DNA from: Desulfurococcales archaeon
GTDB lineage: Archaea > Thermoproteota > Thermoprotei_A > Sulfolobales > Acidilobaceae
DNA: 47,740 bases
NCBI GenBank assembly: GCA_027012045.1
Contig: JALUZI010000235.1
Location: 1-47,740, forward strand
Direction of reading: 5' to 3'
The notes under the pieces are model-generated. The model was not told the origin of the DNA and searched no databases. It saw only the letters and a list, made by a program, of their open reading frames with translations. Positions 14,580 to 22,600 of this stretch are shown piece after piece. A program made the translations under genes and the position numbers. Positions within the stretch are counted from its first letter, which is position 1. Each line of letters opens with the position of its first letter.

Positions 14580-16085
14580 GTATACCTGCCTTAGAGCCTC
14601 GGGTTTATTGAAATCATCACGAATATAGAGATGCCATATCGGCGTGTACTCGGGATCCCAGAACGAAAGATACTGGCTTTCTTTAACACCAGAATTTACA
14701 GCAACCGTTCTCCAAGATGAGAGGAAGCCATCCATTTGCCCCCATAGTGCTAGAGGCTTTGAGAGTTCAGGGCCTCCCCTAGACAGTATTGCCTGTAACC
14801 TAGCATATTTGGGGTCGGTATAAGTAAAGCTCGACACGCTTCTACCTACACCTTTCCTTATGGCCTCAATGTTGTTTTTGATCTTCCTTAGATCGCTAAA
14901 CCCGTGCCACTGGAGAGGTGTAAACGGCTTTGGTATGAACGGGTTAAGTGAGACTTTTAGTTTGCCCCCGACTCTCTTAATTTTACCTGCTACATTTCTG
15001 AGAAGCTTAACGGTGTCTTCGACATCTCTCTTGGTCTCTCCGTAGAACCCTGTCATTAAATAGAACTTGAATTGTTTGAGCCCTACGTCTATAGCAGTAT
15101 CAACTACCTCTTCAACCTGGCTTGAATATATCTCTTTTCTCAGGGACTTTGCAAGCCTAGAACTTCCTGTTTCCGGGGCAAGCGTCAGTGTTTTCTGGCC
15201 TATTGACCTAATCATACTTAACCTACTCTCGTTGAGAGTGTCTACCCTCAAACTGGGAACCGAAGCCTTTAGGCCTTTTCTAATTATGTTTTTCAGGATG
15301 GAATCAGATTCCGGGTGATCGAAGAACGAAAGGCTATACAGTGTTATCTTATCATATACACCGCCACTGAATCCTTTTGAAATGATTTCGTCTATTGTTC
15401 CGCTTGACCTAACCCGGTAGGGACGGAATATTCTTCCTTCCATACAGAAGAGACATCCTCTTGTACATCCACGGGACACTTCTACGAGCAGTGCCTTCCC
15501 CCATATGGGCTCCACGCTGGTGTTGGAATACCTGAGCTGGTTTGTCGGATAGAATGAACCGTCTAAGTTCTCAGCGAAAATCCTTCTTGTAGGCTTATCT
15601 TTTTCGAGTGTAAACACGCCTTTTATTTCCGAGAGCCGTTGTATTTTCTCTTTTCTAGTGTAATCTGAAACTATTATGTCGAGTGCTTCTTCCATAATAT
15701 TCTCCGCTTCCCCTATGAAAACAGCATCTGCAATACTAGAAACGGGGAGCGGGTTCCCGGTGACTGCTGGTCCTCCGAGTATTATTAGCGGGTCATTCCG
15801 CTCTCTTGCTTTGGAAAAGTAGGGTATGCCTGCCTTATAGAGGAATGAAACAAGGTCCTTGTACATTAATTCGTAAGGTACGCTTATGAACAGGGCGTCA
15901 TACCTTTTAGTTTCGAATGTTTTGCTGTCCCAGTTTCTCAAGCCGTCTCTTTCTATCGTTATTCTGTGCACATTGCGTCCGTAATGCTCTATCATTTCCC
16001 TCAATAAATGGAATGCCAGGCTTGAGAGAGCCACGCGAAGCTCGGATAAGTATACCAGTCCTATTGTGCCAGCCAATAGTATCAA
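14535..16085 (-). CDS. Radical SAM protein with N-terminal B12-binding-like domain
   Basis: Protein of 516 residues. The radical SAM cluster motif CTRGCLFC supplies cysteines 207, 211 and 214, in the CxxxCxxC pattern. The first 180 residues look like a Rossmann-type cobalamin-binding module with LIILGGPAVTGNPLP and VFIGEAE. This arrangement is known from COG1032-type enzymes, which include methyltransferases and methylthiotransferases, but the substrate cannot be inferred. The TTG start overlaps the stop of the upstream nucleotidylyltransferase gene (TTGA), so it is the last of three tightly coupled genes. Its 3' end is antisense to Rpp30 for 45 bases. Confidence 0.8.
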   Translation of the reverse strand: MILLAGTIGLVYLSELRVALSSLAFHLLREMIEHYGRNVHRITIERDGLRNWDSKTFETKRYDALFISVPYELMYKDLVSFLYKAGIPYFSKARERNDPLIILGGPAVTGNPLPVSSIADAVFIGEAENIMEEALDIIVSDYTRKEKIQRLSEIKGVFTLEKDKPTRRIFAENLDGSFYPTNQLRYSNTSVEPIWGKALLVEVSRGCTRGCLFCMEGRIFRPYRVRSSGTIDEIISKGFSGGVYDKITLYSLSFFDHPESDSILKNIIRKGLKASVPSLRVDTLNESRLSMIRSIGQKTLTLAPETGSSRLAKSLRKEIYSSQVEEVVDTAIDVGLKQFKFYLMTGFYGETKRDVEDTVKLLRNVAGKIKRVGGKLKVSLNPFIPKPFTPLQWHGFSDLRKIKNNIEAIRKGVGRSVSSFTYTDPKYARLQAILSRGGPELSKPLALWGQMDGFLSSWRTVAVNSGVKESQYLSFWDPEYTPIWHLYIRDDFNKPEALRQVYLAFLDFQNKSFRNP

Positions 16086-17353
16086 CCATCACATTTAACT
16101 ATGGAGTTATCGGGTACGTCCCTAGCAACCCTGCAACCTGGATATATTATACTGTAGGACCCTATCTTTACTCCAGGATATATCAATACTCCTATTCCTG
16201 TCTTAGCATAGCCTCCTATGACCGCGCCCATTTTACGTCTTCCGGTTGAAACTCTTTTACCTTTGACCGTCATCTTGACAGGTTTATCGTCAAACCTTAG
16301 ATTTGCTGTCTGTGTTGAAGCACCTAAATTAACGTGCTCTCCTATTATCGAGTCTCCAACATAGCTTTGGTGGGGGACTTTCGCGTGCTCCAACAGTATC
16401 GAATTCTTTATTTCTGTATGGGCTCCCGCTACAGAGCCTTCGTGGAGTGTAGTGTAATCCCGTATGAATGCATATGGTTTCAACCGGGCCGTATCGCCTA
16501 CTATGGCTGGCCCATAAACTGTAGAGTTCTTCTCTATAACCGCTTTTTTGTGTATTATAAAGGGTTTACCATTATCGGATTCCCTTACCTGGAATTCCCT
16601 TGTTTCCTCGCAATTATTTTGTATACACTCTACTATTGCCCGGTTATTCGCTTCGAGTAGATCCCAAGGTCTTCCAATATCCATCCATTCATTAGCCTTT
16701 AGGACTAATGGTTTCAAACCTCTTTCCATCCCTACCCTGGTTACTAGGTCTGTTAATTCATACTCTCCCCTAGGGGATAAGCTTAGTTTCTCCAATATAT
16801 TGACGTCGGCAGCCGATATTCTAAGCAAACCAGAAAAAACCAGGTTACTAGGTTCTTCTCCTTTAGGGGGTTTCTCGATGATGTTCCTAACAAGATTATT
16901 TTCTATTTCGACTACCCCGTACTCCCACGGGCTTTCTACCGGAGATAACAGTATTTCATAGTCTCCCTCTAGGAACTGATGGTACCTCTCTATTGGGAGA
17001 TACGTGTCGCTGTAAGCCACGATAATACTATGCGGGTTGATCTTATCCAGAATATTGCGCGCCCCTACGAGAACAGCGTGGCCCGTACCAAGTTCTTGTC
17101 CCTGATCTACAACTTCTAGAGCGGCTTCTAGCTTGTACTTCTCAGCGCATTCGCGCACAACTCTAATTATTACATCTTTCATATAACTTGCTACAACCGT
17201 GATTAAACTGGCTTTCTTCGAGAGTGCTTTCAAGTGCCTACATATTATAGGTTCCGGCCCTATTGGAATAGACGGTTTGGGCCTCGTTGAGGTTATAGGA
17301 CGAAGTCTCTCGCCTTTCCCGGCTGCGAGCAGGATTGCTGCCTCGTCACTCAA
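16082..17353 (-). CDS. Bifunctional sugar-1-phosphate nucleotidylyltransferase/acyltransferase
   Basis: Protein of 423 residues with two parts. The N-terminal nucleotidylyltransferase has LAAGKGERLRPITSTRPKP, the nucleotide-binding signature, and the downstream aspartates of the metal site (AYSDTYLP). The C-terminal 170 residues form a left-handed beta helix of hexapeptide repeats (for example KIGSYSIIYPGCRVARD). This layout matches archaeal GlmU-like enzymes such as ST0452 of Sulfolobus tokodaii, which make UDP-GlcNAc or dTDP-sugars for glycosylation. The specific sugar cannot be called. It overlaps the THUMP-SPOUT gene by eight bases. Confidence 0.88.
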   Translation of the reverse strand: MSDEAAILLAAGKGERLRPITSTRPKPSIPIGPEPIICRHLKALSKKASLITVVASYMKDVIIRVVRECAEKYKLEAALEVVDQGQELGTGHAVLVGARNILDKINPHSIIVAYSDTYLPIERYHQFLEGDYEILLSPVESPWEYGVVEIENNLVRNIIEKPPKGEEPSNLVFSGLLRISAADVNILEKLSLSPRGEYELTDLVTRVGMERGLKPLVLKANEWMDIGRPWDLLEANNRAIVECIQNNCEETREFQVRESDNGKPFIIHKKAVIEKNSTVYGPAIVGDTARLKPYAFIRDYTTLHEGSVAGAHTEIKNSILLEHAKVPHQSYVGDSIIGEHVNLGASTQTANLRFDDKPVKMTVKGKRVSTGRRKMGAVIGGYAKTGIGVLIYPGVKIGSYSIIYPGCRVARDVPDNSIVKCDG

Positions 17354-18407
17354 TGTCTTCTACCCAATCGTATAGGGTTGTGATTATAGCTATTAAACCG
17401 GATACCACTGCGAACTCGGTGGATAACGTTATGCCCGGTGCTATATCGATTATTTTATCCGCCGCCCTGTATACCCCTATTGGAATTCCTTCACGAGAGC
17501 CGGCTAGTATATTGACTCTCTTGTTATGTGTAAATGTTTCAACTAGAAATTCTCTTTCTTGCGTGACAAAGTTGCCTTCTGGTTCTAAAACGATTATTGG
17601 TTCATTCCTCCGCGACCTGACAATTTGGTACAGGTCTTGTAGTCTAACCAGTGTTTTCTGGGGTTTTCTAGAGTACGATTTCTTCTGTATTCGGTACCTG
17701 CTCTCTATTCCTTCGTTTACTCCTTCAATAAACTTCGCTAGAGGCAAGCCTTCAGTTAGACCTATGGGAGCTATTACTATTTCCTTGACTTCGAAATTTT
17801 GTACTTCTCTTCCAACTCTTACTCCCATCTTATATGACACGTCCGGCTCAGCTATGTAAGGCATTTGTATGACGCTTATCTTTCTCGTGTAGTTGTGCAT
17901 CATTTTCTTATCTCGGTATTTCCTCAGAACCTGGGATCCAGGGAATATCGTTATATACGCATTGTCATCGATTATTTCGATGCCTATAACTATGTCTGGA
18001 TCGGTAAGGTTGACGCATGCCCCTGTTGCTTTTTGAACGTGTGACCCTACGATTCTATTCACGTCTATGCTAGTGAAAGAGTGCTTTCCTCGTCTAACTG
18101 TTTTAACAGCGAAGCATTTTCCCCGGAGAAGCTGGTCCGGTAGGACTTCTAGGACTGCTTTACTAATACTATCAAGATCGGCTTTTGCCTGGTTGTTTAC
18201 CACGAGGATTTTCTCTGCCTCGACTATGTTTTTCGATATAGTCTGGGCCTCCGAGCTTGGGTCCCGGCATCCGTTTACTAAGACTAGTCCCTGGTAGCCT
18301 TTAGGTGAGGGTTGTGGCTGTAGGTATGGTATAGCGTCTTTGATTCTGGATGCTACAATTTTCTCCATGCCCAGCGGGGTTTTGATTATTAGGCAGGTTT
18401 CCCCCAA
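17346..18407 (-). CDS. THUMP-domain SPOUT RNA methyltransferase-like protein
   Basis: Protein of 353 residues. Residues about 50-160 fit a THUMP RNA-binding domain, ending in the family-like ACVNLTDPDIVIGIEIIDDNAYITI. The C-terminal half has SPOUT-like features: PIIVLEPEGNF followed by VNILAGSREGIPIGVYRAADKIIDIAPGI-type strands (IAPGITLSTEFAV) that fit the knotted AdoMet site. The family is close to COG1818, a group without a firm target. The TTG start is 62 bases after the S3ae stop. It overlaps the nucleotidylyltransferase gene, a curious pairing of RNA and sugar enzymes. Confidence 0.75.
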   Translation of the reverse strand: MGETCLIIKTPLGMEKIVASRIKDAIPYLQPQPSPKGYQGLVLVNGCRDPSSEAQTISKNIVEAEKILVVNNQAKADLDSISKAVLEVLPDQLLRGKCFAVKTVRRGKHSFTSIDVNRIVGSHVQKATGACVNLTDPDIVIGIEIIDDNAYITIFPGSQVLRKYRDKKMMHNYTRKISVIQMPYIAEPDVSYKMGVRVGREVQNFEVKEIVIAPIGLTEGLPLAKFIEGVNEGIESRYRIQKKSYSRKPQKTLVRLQDLYQIVRSRRNEPIIVLEPEGNFVTQEREFLVETFTHNKRVNILAGSREGIPIGVYRAADKIIDIAPGITLSTEFAVVSGLIAIITTLYDWVEDIE

Positions 18408-18469
18408 TTCGTATTCACTTCAAACTAGAGTACAATAGAAGGTTGCTATAGAGGTTTGTAGAAAAGATC

Positions 18470-19120
18470 TTAGCTCCTCTGCTGGAGAGGAGATACTATT
18501 ACAGCCTTCTTTATGCCTTCATCCGTCTTTATGTAGAGTAATTTTGACTTGTATACTTCTACTTTTCTTATGGAGTAAATCTTCCTTGCTTCAGACTCTA
18601 TTTCCCTTACTAGACTGTTCTCGTTTTCAGAGAATATCATGGCTTGTATGAGTTCATCCAGTGTTGACTCGCTAGCCCGTTTCTCAACTATTTCTTTCAT
18701 TATCTTTCTAATTGCTTTCTTCTGGCTTGTCTTACACCTGAATGATGTGAATGTTATAACTGTTATCCTGAGACCGTAACCGTCCTTTGTCCAGACGTCG
18801 AATATGCCCTGTATTTTACTGCTCTTCCTTCTTGTGAGGCTTTTAATGTAATCCCTGAGTAGCTCGTGTCCTTTAAACCTGGTGTAAGCAGTGTCCCCTT
18901 CAACTCTCTCTATCTGAAAGTATAGTTTTATATGGACATGAGTGAATTCTCCGGTTAGATCGTAAAGCGTTACTTCAAGTACTCTGCCTATGAGTTTGTC
19001 CGGGTCGTCTGCAGGTGTCGTTCCAAGCAACGCGTTACCGAATAGGGGGGGAGCTACTACTTTATACCACTTCTTCATCTTCCATTTGTCTCTAACAGCT
19101 GTTCTACGGGGTCTAGGCAT
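18470..19120 (-). CDS. rps3ae: 30S ribosomal protein S3Ae (S1e)
   Basis: Ribosomal protein of 216 residues. Characteristic segments include DKWKMKKWYKVVAPPLFGNALLGTTPADDPDKLIGR at the N terminus (split here as WKMKKWYKVVAPPLFG and LGTTPADDP), the core DLTGEF with VHIKLYFQIERV, and RRKSSKIQGIFDVWTKDG. The ATG at 19120 follows GGTGTAGGG. A TATA element at 19170-19181 suggests an own promoter inside the end of the Pcc1-like gene. Confidence 0.96.
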   Translation of the reverse strand: MPRPRRTAVRDKWKMKKWYKVVAPPLFGNALLGTTPADDPDKLIGRVLEVTLYDLTGEFTHVHIKLYFQIERVEGDTAYTRFKGHELLRDYIKSLTRRKSSKIQGIFDVWTKDGYGLRITVITFTSFRCKTSQKKAIRKIMKEIVEKRASESTLDELIQAMIFSENENSLVREIESEARKIYSIRKVEVYKSKLLYIKTDEGIKKAVIVSPLQQRS

Positions 19121-19168
19121 TTCCCTACACCATCCACTCGAATCCTATAATAGCCACTGGTTACTTCT

Positions 19169-19181
19169 TAGTTTTTAAGTA
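19169..19181 (-). promoter_or_regulatory. Possible TATA box of S3Ae
   Basis: On the minus strand the sequence reads TACTTAAAAACT, about 50-60 bases upstream of the S3Ae ATG and directly after the stop of the upstream gene. Confidence 0.4.
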
Positions 19182-19457
19182 TTATCCGTCTTCAGACCTG
19201 TGGACTGCTGTATAAGCCTTGGACGCTATTTTCATGTGTTCTATAATGTCAATCACCGTGTTTTTGAGGGTAAGAATATCACGGCTGCTTTTAATTAACG
19301 TGCAAACCTTATAGTTTAACTCGTTCTCTGTGAGGTTTGACTCTAAACTAATATTCTCTGGAACACCTATCTTATCGTCTGGTGATAGAGCCCCTGAAAT
19401 TACCTCGATCTCCTTCAGCGGTCCTGTAACTTTTATCTTTACACAGAATTTAGCCAT
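19182..19457 (-). CDS. Second Pcc1-family protein (KEOPS Pcc1 or Pcc2)
   Basis: Protein of 91 residues with the Pcc1 pattern: N-terminal strands FCVKIKVTGPLKEIEVI, a second pair of strands with NELNYKVCTLIKSSRDIL, and a helix LTLKNTVIDIIEHMKIASKA in the place of the conserved Pcc1 dimer helix. In many archaea a Pcc1-type gene lies exactly here, between the RecJ-like/Cdc45 gene and S3ae. A paralogue of Pcc1 named Pcc2 has been reported as the fifth KEOPS subunit in archaea. Which of the two genes in this window is Pcc1 and which is Pcc2 cannot be settled by eye. It overlaps the upstream gene by eight bases. Confidence 0.7.
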   Translation of the reverse strand: MAKFCVKIKVTGPLKEIEVISGALSPDDKIGVPENISLESNLTENELNYKVCTLIKSSRDILTLKNTVIDIIEHMKIASKAYTAVHRSEDG

Positions 19458-20718
19458 TCTTCAAGTTCACCACTGCATCGCTTATTTTTGCAACCATTTG
19501 GGCATCTAGTTTTTTGAGCAACATAGGGCCCTGTCCATATTCTATTTCTGGTATAGTTGTAATGTACGACTCGTCTTTCCTAGTCACAACCAACGAGTCT
19601 TCCTCTATAAAACCATAGAATCTTAAGTTAAATCCTATGATGTGAGTTAATTCCACCGGGATTCCGGGTATATAATACATGTTGAGCCATGGGTATTTTC
19701 TGACTCTCTCAAACCTGACGAATGATCGTTTAATAATATCTATCTGATCTACTAGTTTCTCGTACTCAACTAGATACCTATTGGCGAATGACTTGGGGTC
19801 GTAGACTAGTTCCATTACTGGGTTGAAACTTCCTTCCTTTGCTATTGCATAGTAGAGGATGTGTTTTAGGGTTACCATGTCAACTCCTGTTCTCTTGTAG
19901 AATATCACTTCTCCTACTAGATCCCGTGGATCTATCTTCTTCTTGGCATGGTCATTCATTTTCCTTGTTATCAACCTTAGGATTTGAGCCATATCCCTGT
20001 CCTCTATTTCCCTGGCTTTCTTTGACAGTAAATGCTCTATATTAAGCGATTTAAACTCCTCGACCAAAGATTCCTTGTCACCGGTTATACCAATTATTGC
20101 TGGCTCCAAGGTATAGTACAGAGACTCCGCTATCGTGTAGTAGTCTATGCCGTGTAGAATCAGTTCTTCCCTAGAATCAATATCTTCGAAACCCTTCCGA
20201 GACAACCAATCATTAAGATATGCGCGGTCTATTTCGGTTATGACGGGCTTTAAGCCTCTTGAGGCTAGGTACATAGATAACAGTGATAGTTGCGAGTATT
20301 CCTTAGTGAGCACCCCGGTGCTTTCAAGAAAACTGGTAACCGCTACTCCAAGACTAGAATTAAACTCGAGACAAAATGTGTTGGGTGACGGTGGCTCCGC
20401 AAGTTTACGTGTCAGGCAGACCCTCATATAATCGGATCGATTATCGCTTATTTTAGGAGAAGAATATCCAACTAGAATATGTGGTTCTTCAGCTATATTG
20501 GGTGGCGCAAGCCGTATAGATAAGATGCTGTGAACTCCGAGTCTTTGGAGGCCGAAGAACAGTATAGATGAAGCGAAAACCGATTCTATTGCTGGATAGG
20601 AGTAAATTCTTATCAACCCGTTTTCTACGCCGCTGTTTAAGAAATCCCTGGCAATACCGTCAAGTACCTCTCTCTTTGATTCCAAGTCGTTTCTATTAGA
20701 TATTTTTAGTGCTAGCAT
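19450..20718 (-). CDS. Catalytically degenerate DHH-type protein, probable Cdc45/GAN-like replication factor
   Basis: Protein of 422 residues. It lies between S15 and the Pcc1/S3ae genes, where other archaea encode RecJ-like GAN nuclease. The first motif can be aligned with the DHH-family motif I helix (YSYPAIESVFASSILFFGLQRLG), but the metal-binding aspartates are gone. I find no DHH motif and no GGGH motif. Crenarchaeal Cdc45 orthologues (RecJdbh in Sulfolobus) are known to lack the catalytic residues and to bind GINS and MCM in the replicative helicase. The identity rests mainly on gene order and this weak resemblance. A divergent unknown is the alternative. Confidence 0.5.
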   Translation of the reverse strand: MLALKISNRNDLESKREVLDGIARDFLNSGVENGLIRIYSYPAIESVFASSILFFGLQRLGVHSILSIRLAPPNIAEEPHILVGYSSPKISDNRSDYMRVCLTRKLAEPPSPNTFCLEFNSSLGVAVTSFLESTGVLTKEYSQLSLLSMYLASRGLKPVITEIDRAYLNDWLSRKGFEDIDSREELILHGIDYYTIAESLYYTLEPAIIGITGDKESLVEEFKSLNIEHLLSKKAREIEDRDMAQILRLITRKMNDHAKKKIDPRDLVGEVIFYKRTGVDMVTLKHILYYAIAKEGSFNPVMELVYDPKSFANRYLVEYEKLVDQIDIIKRSFVRFERVRKYPWLNMYYIPGIPVELTHIIGFNLRFYGFIEEDSLVVTRKDESYITTIPEIEYGQGPMLLKKLDAQMVAKISDAVVNLKNG

Positions 20719-20822
20719 TGAAAGTCTCCCCTACAGGGTTTAGAGATTAAGTTGTCGTCTTTTATAAAACAATAGCGACATGCTGAAGGAAGAAGATAGA
20801 TTATAGAACTGGATGGGATTTA

Positions 20823-21287
20823 TCACATGCCCGCATATGACGCTACAAGATACTTGGCTTCTTCAGGGTTGTATTTCCAGTCGGCTGGGAGCTTACCTGT
20901 TCTCTTATAATATTTAGCCAGACGATGAATCTTGCTTTCGATTTCTATTAAACCTCTCTTACTATGGTAATCCTTTGGATGCTCGTCCAAGTGTCTCCTC
21001 AGGTTTACAGCCCTCCTAATAAGGTGGAACAGGTCTTCGGGAAGCGGAGGAGCAAGATTCTTCTCCTCAAGTATTTTGGTAAGCTTCTTGCCCAAATAGG
21101 GTTTAACCAGAGGAATGCCGAACTGGTCTCTGAGTATAACACCAATCATAGATGGACCGTATCCCTTCTTAGCCAGGTTCTCGATAATTATCTCTATTTC
21201 CTCGGGCCTATAAGGCACCCAGCTCGGAGGCATTAACGTCGCAGGCCTCGTTGAATGCGATTTACCCTTATCTCTCTTCTTGTTCAA
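20823..21287 (-). CDS. rps15: 30S ribosomal protein S15
   Basis: Archaeal-type S15 of 154 residues, longer than the bacterial form. The N-terminal archaeal extension includes PPSWVPYRPEEIEIIIENLAK (kept short here as PSWVPYRPEEIEIII), followed by GYGPSMIGVILRDQFGIP. The S15 core has NLRRHLDEHPKDYHSKRGL and ends with IHRLAKYYKRTGKLPADWKY. The TTG start follows GGGTG with eight to nine bases between. It is 49 bases downstream of the pyrophosphatase gene. Confidence 0.97.
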   Translation of the reverse strand: MNKKRDKGKSHSTRPATLMPPSWVPYRPEEIEIIIENLAKKGYGPSMIGVILRDQFGIPLVKPYLGKKLTKILEEKNLAPPLPEDLFHLIRRAVNLRRHLDEHPKDYHSKRGLIEIESKIHRLAKYYKRTGKLPADWKYNPEEAKYLVASYAGM

Positions 21288-21336
21288 GCACTATGCACCC
21301 CCAATCATCAACACTCTAATACAGAGTCCCCGTTAT

Positions 21337-21924
21337 TTAAGGTTTTAATGGTTTCTGCCTAGAAACCCATTCAGCTAATTGCGTGAAAGCCCTATACCTA
21401 TGGCTGATAGTGTTCTTTATACGCTCCCCCAGCTCAGCCATAGTTCTATCATATCCCTCCGGAATGAATATTGGATCGAAACCGAATCCCTCTCTACCCC
21501 GGGGTTCTTCAGATATGCTACCGTGAACTATGCCGTTAAACGTCTTAACATACTGGCCACATATACATGTTAGTGAAGCCTTAAAGTATGCTCTCCTATC
21601 GCTTATGTTTTCCATTAACTTCACTATGCCATCGTTCCCTATTTTACGTTGTACATAGCTGGAGTATGGTCCGGGAAACCCGTTCAACGCTTTTATAAAC
21701 AAGCCGGAATCCTCTACTATGAGCGGCTTCTTTATCTCGTTATATGCCTGTATAGCTGCGTATCTAGATATTCTTTCTATACAGTCATCTTGGACTTCGA
21801 TTTTGGTGACATGGGAACCTTCAAGTTGTATATTCCACTTGCCGAGTATTTCCATAGCCTCCTTTATTTTGTGTTCGTTGGAAGTAACGAAGACTAGTTT
21901 AATTCTTCCTTCTTTCTTCGACAT
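21337..21924 (-). CDS. XTP/dITP diphosphatase (HAM1/RdgB family)
   Basis: House-cleaning enzyme of 195 residues that hydrolyses dITP, XTP and dHAPTP to monophosphates. The family motifs are clear: FVTSNEHKIKEA at the N terminus, VEDSGLFI with the active-site acid pair, FPGPYSSYV, and GREGFGFDPIFIPEG followed by TMAEL. Length is standard. It overlaps the Bud32 gene by 26 bases, giving the archaeal order Kae1-Bud32-HAM1. Confidence 0.93.
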   Translation of the reverse strand: MSKKEGRIKLVFVTSNEHKIKEAMEILGKWNIQLEGSHVTKIEVQDDCIERISRYAAIQAYNEIKKPLIVEDSGLFIKALNGFPGPYSSYVQRKIGNDGIVKLMENISDRRAYFKASLTCICGQYVKTFNGIVHGSISEEPRGREGFGFDPIFIPEGYDRTMAELGERIKNTISHRYRAFTQLAEWVSRQKPLKP

Positions 21925-22600
21925 ACCTGCCTCTCAACTCCATATCCTTTAATCTCGCTACAACTTCCTTGTAAAAACTGCTTGCAATAATCGAGTATCC
22001 TTCTAACACCGCTTTATTTATGAACCCTAAATACCTGGGAAACGAGGATTCTATAGATTTCAGGAACACTCGGAGATCCATAGCTCTATCTTCTACATCC
22101 CCTGAGAACCGGCTTAAACCGAAGTCTATTATGCAAGGAAAGTTTCTGTCGGAACTATCCACGATAACATTTGAAACTGTGAAATCCCCGTGGACTATAT
22201 TAGCTTTGTGGAGCAGAGCAAGACTCTTCCCTATTTTAACAAATAAAGAGCTTAGATTGTATGCTTTTTCAAGTGAAGGGTAGATACTGCTAAGAACATT
22301 GTCGAGACGAGTACCTTCAAGCTTCTCCATCACAAGCATACCTTTAGAGATAGCGGCTACGAGTAGCCTCGGTACACAAACTCCATTGGATGCAGCTTTT
22401 TCCATAATCTTGGCTTCTAGTCTAGTTCTCCTATTAATCAGCTCTTCCGCTAGTACTGGATTCATGTACCTCCTTGGATACCTGTATTTCACAACCAAGG
22501 GTACCCCTAAATACCGGACTGAATATATAGCGGCTTCTGCCCCTAAAGCTATTTGTTGACCAGTCAATACATGTGATGCGAGAACTTCTAGTATATCCAT
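21899..22600 (-). CDS. bud32: KEOPS kinase/ATPase Bud32
   Basis: Small RIO-like atypical kinase of 233 residues that activates Kae1 in t6A synthesis. The catalytic loop is IVHGDFTVSNVIV, with aspartate and asparagine in place; the metal-binding segment is CIIDFGLSRFSGD, followed by DRAMDLRVFLKSIESSFP, a Bud32 hallmark. The N-lobe lysine lies in LVVKYRYPRRYMNP. It is a separate gene, unlike the Kae1-Bud32 fusions of several euryarchaea. It overlaps both neighbours (13 and 26 bases). Confidence 0.94.
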   Translation of the reverse strand: MDILEVLASHVLTGQQIALGAEAAIYSVRYLGVPLVVKYRYPRRYMNPVLAEELINRRTRLEAKIMEKAASNGVCVPRLLVAAISKGMLVMEKLEGTRLDNVLSSIYPSLEKAYNLSSLFVKIGKSLALLHKANIVHGDFTVSNVIVDSSDRNFPCIIDFGLSRFSGDVEDRAMDLRVFLKSIESSFPRYLGFINKAVLEGYSIIASSFYKEVVARLKDMELRGRYVEERRKN

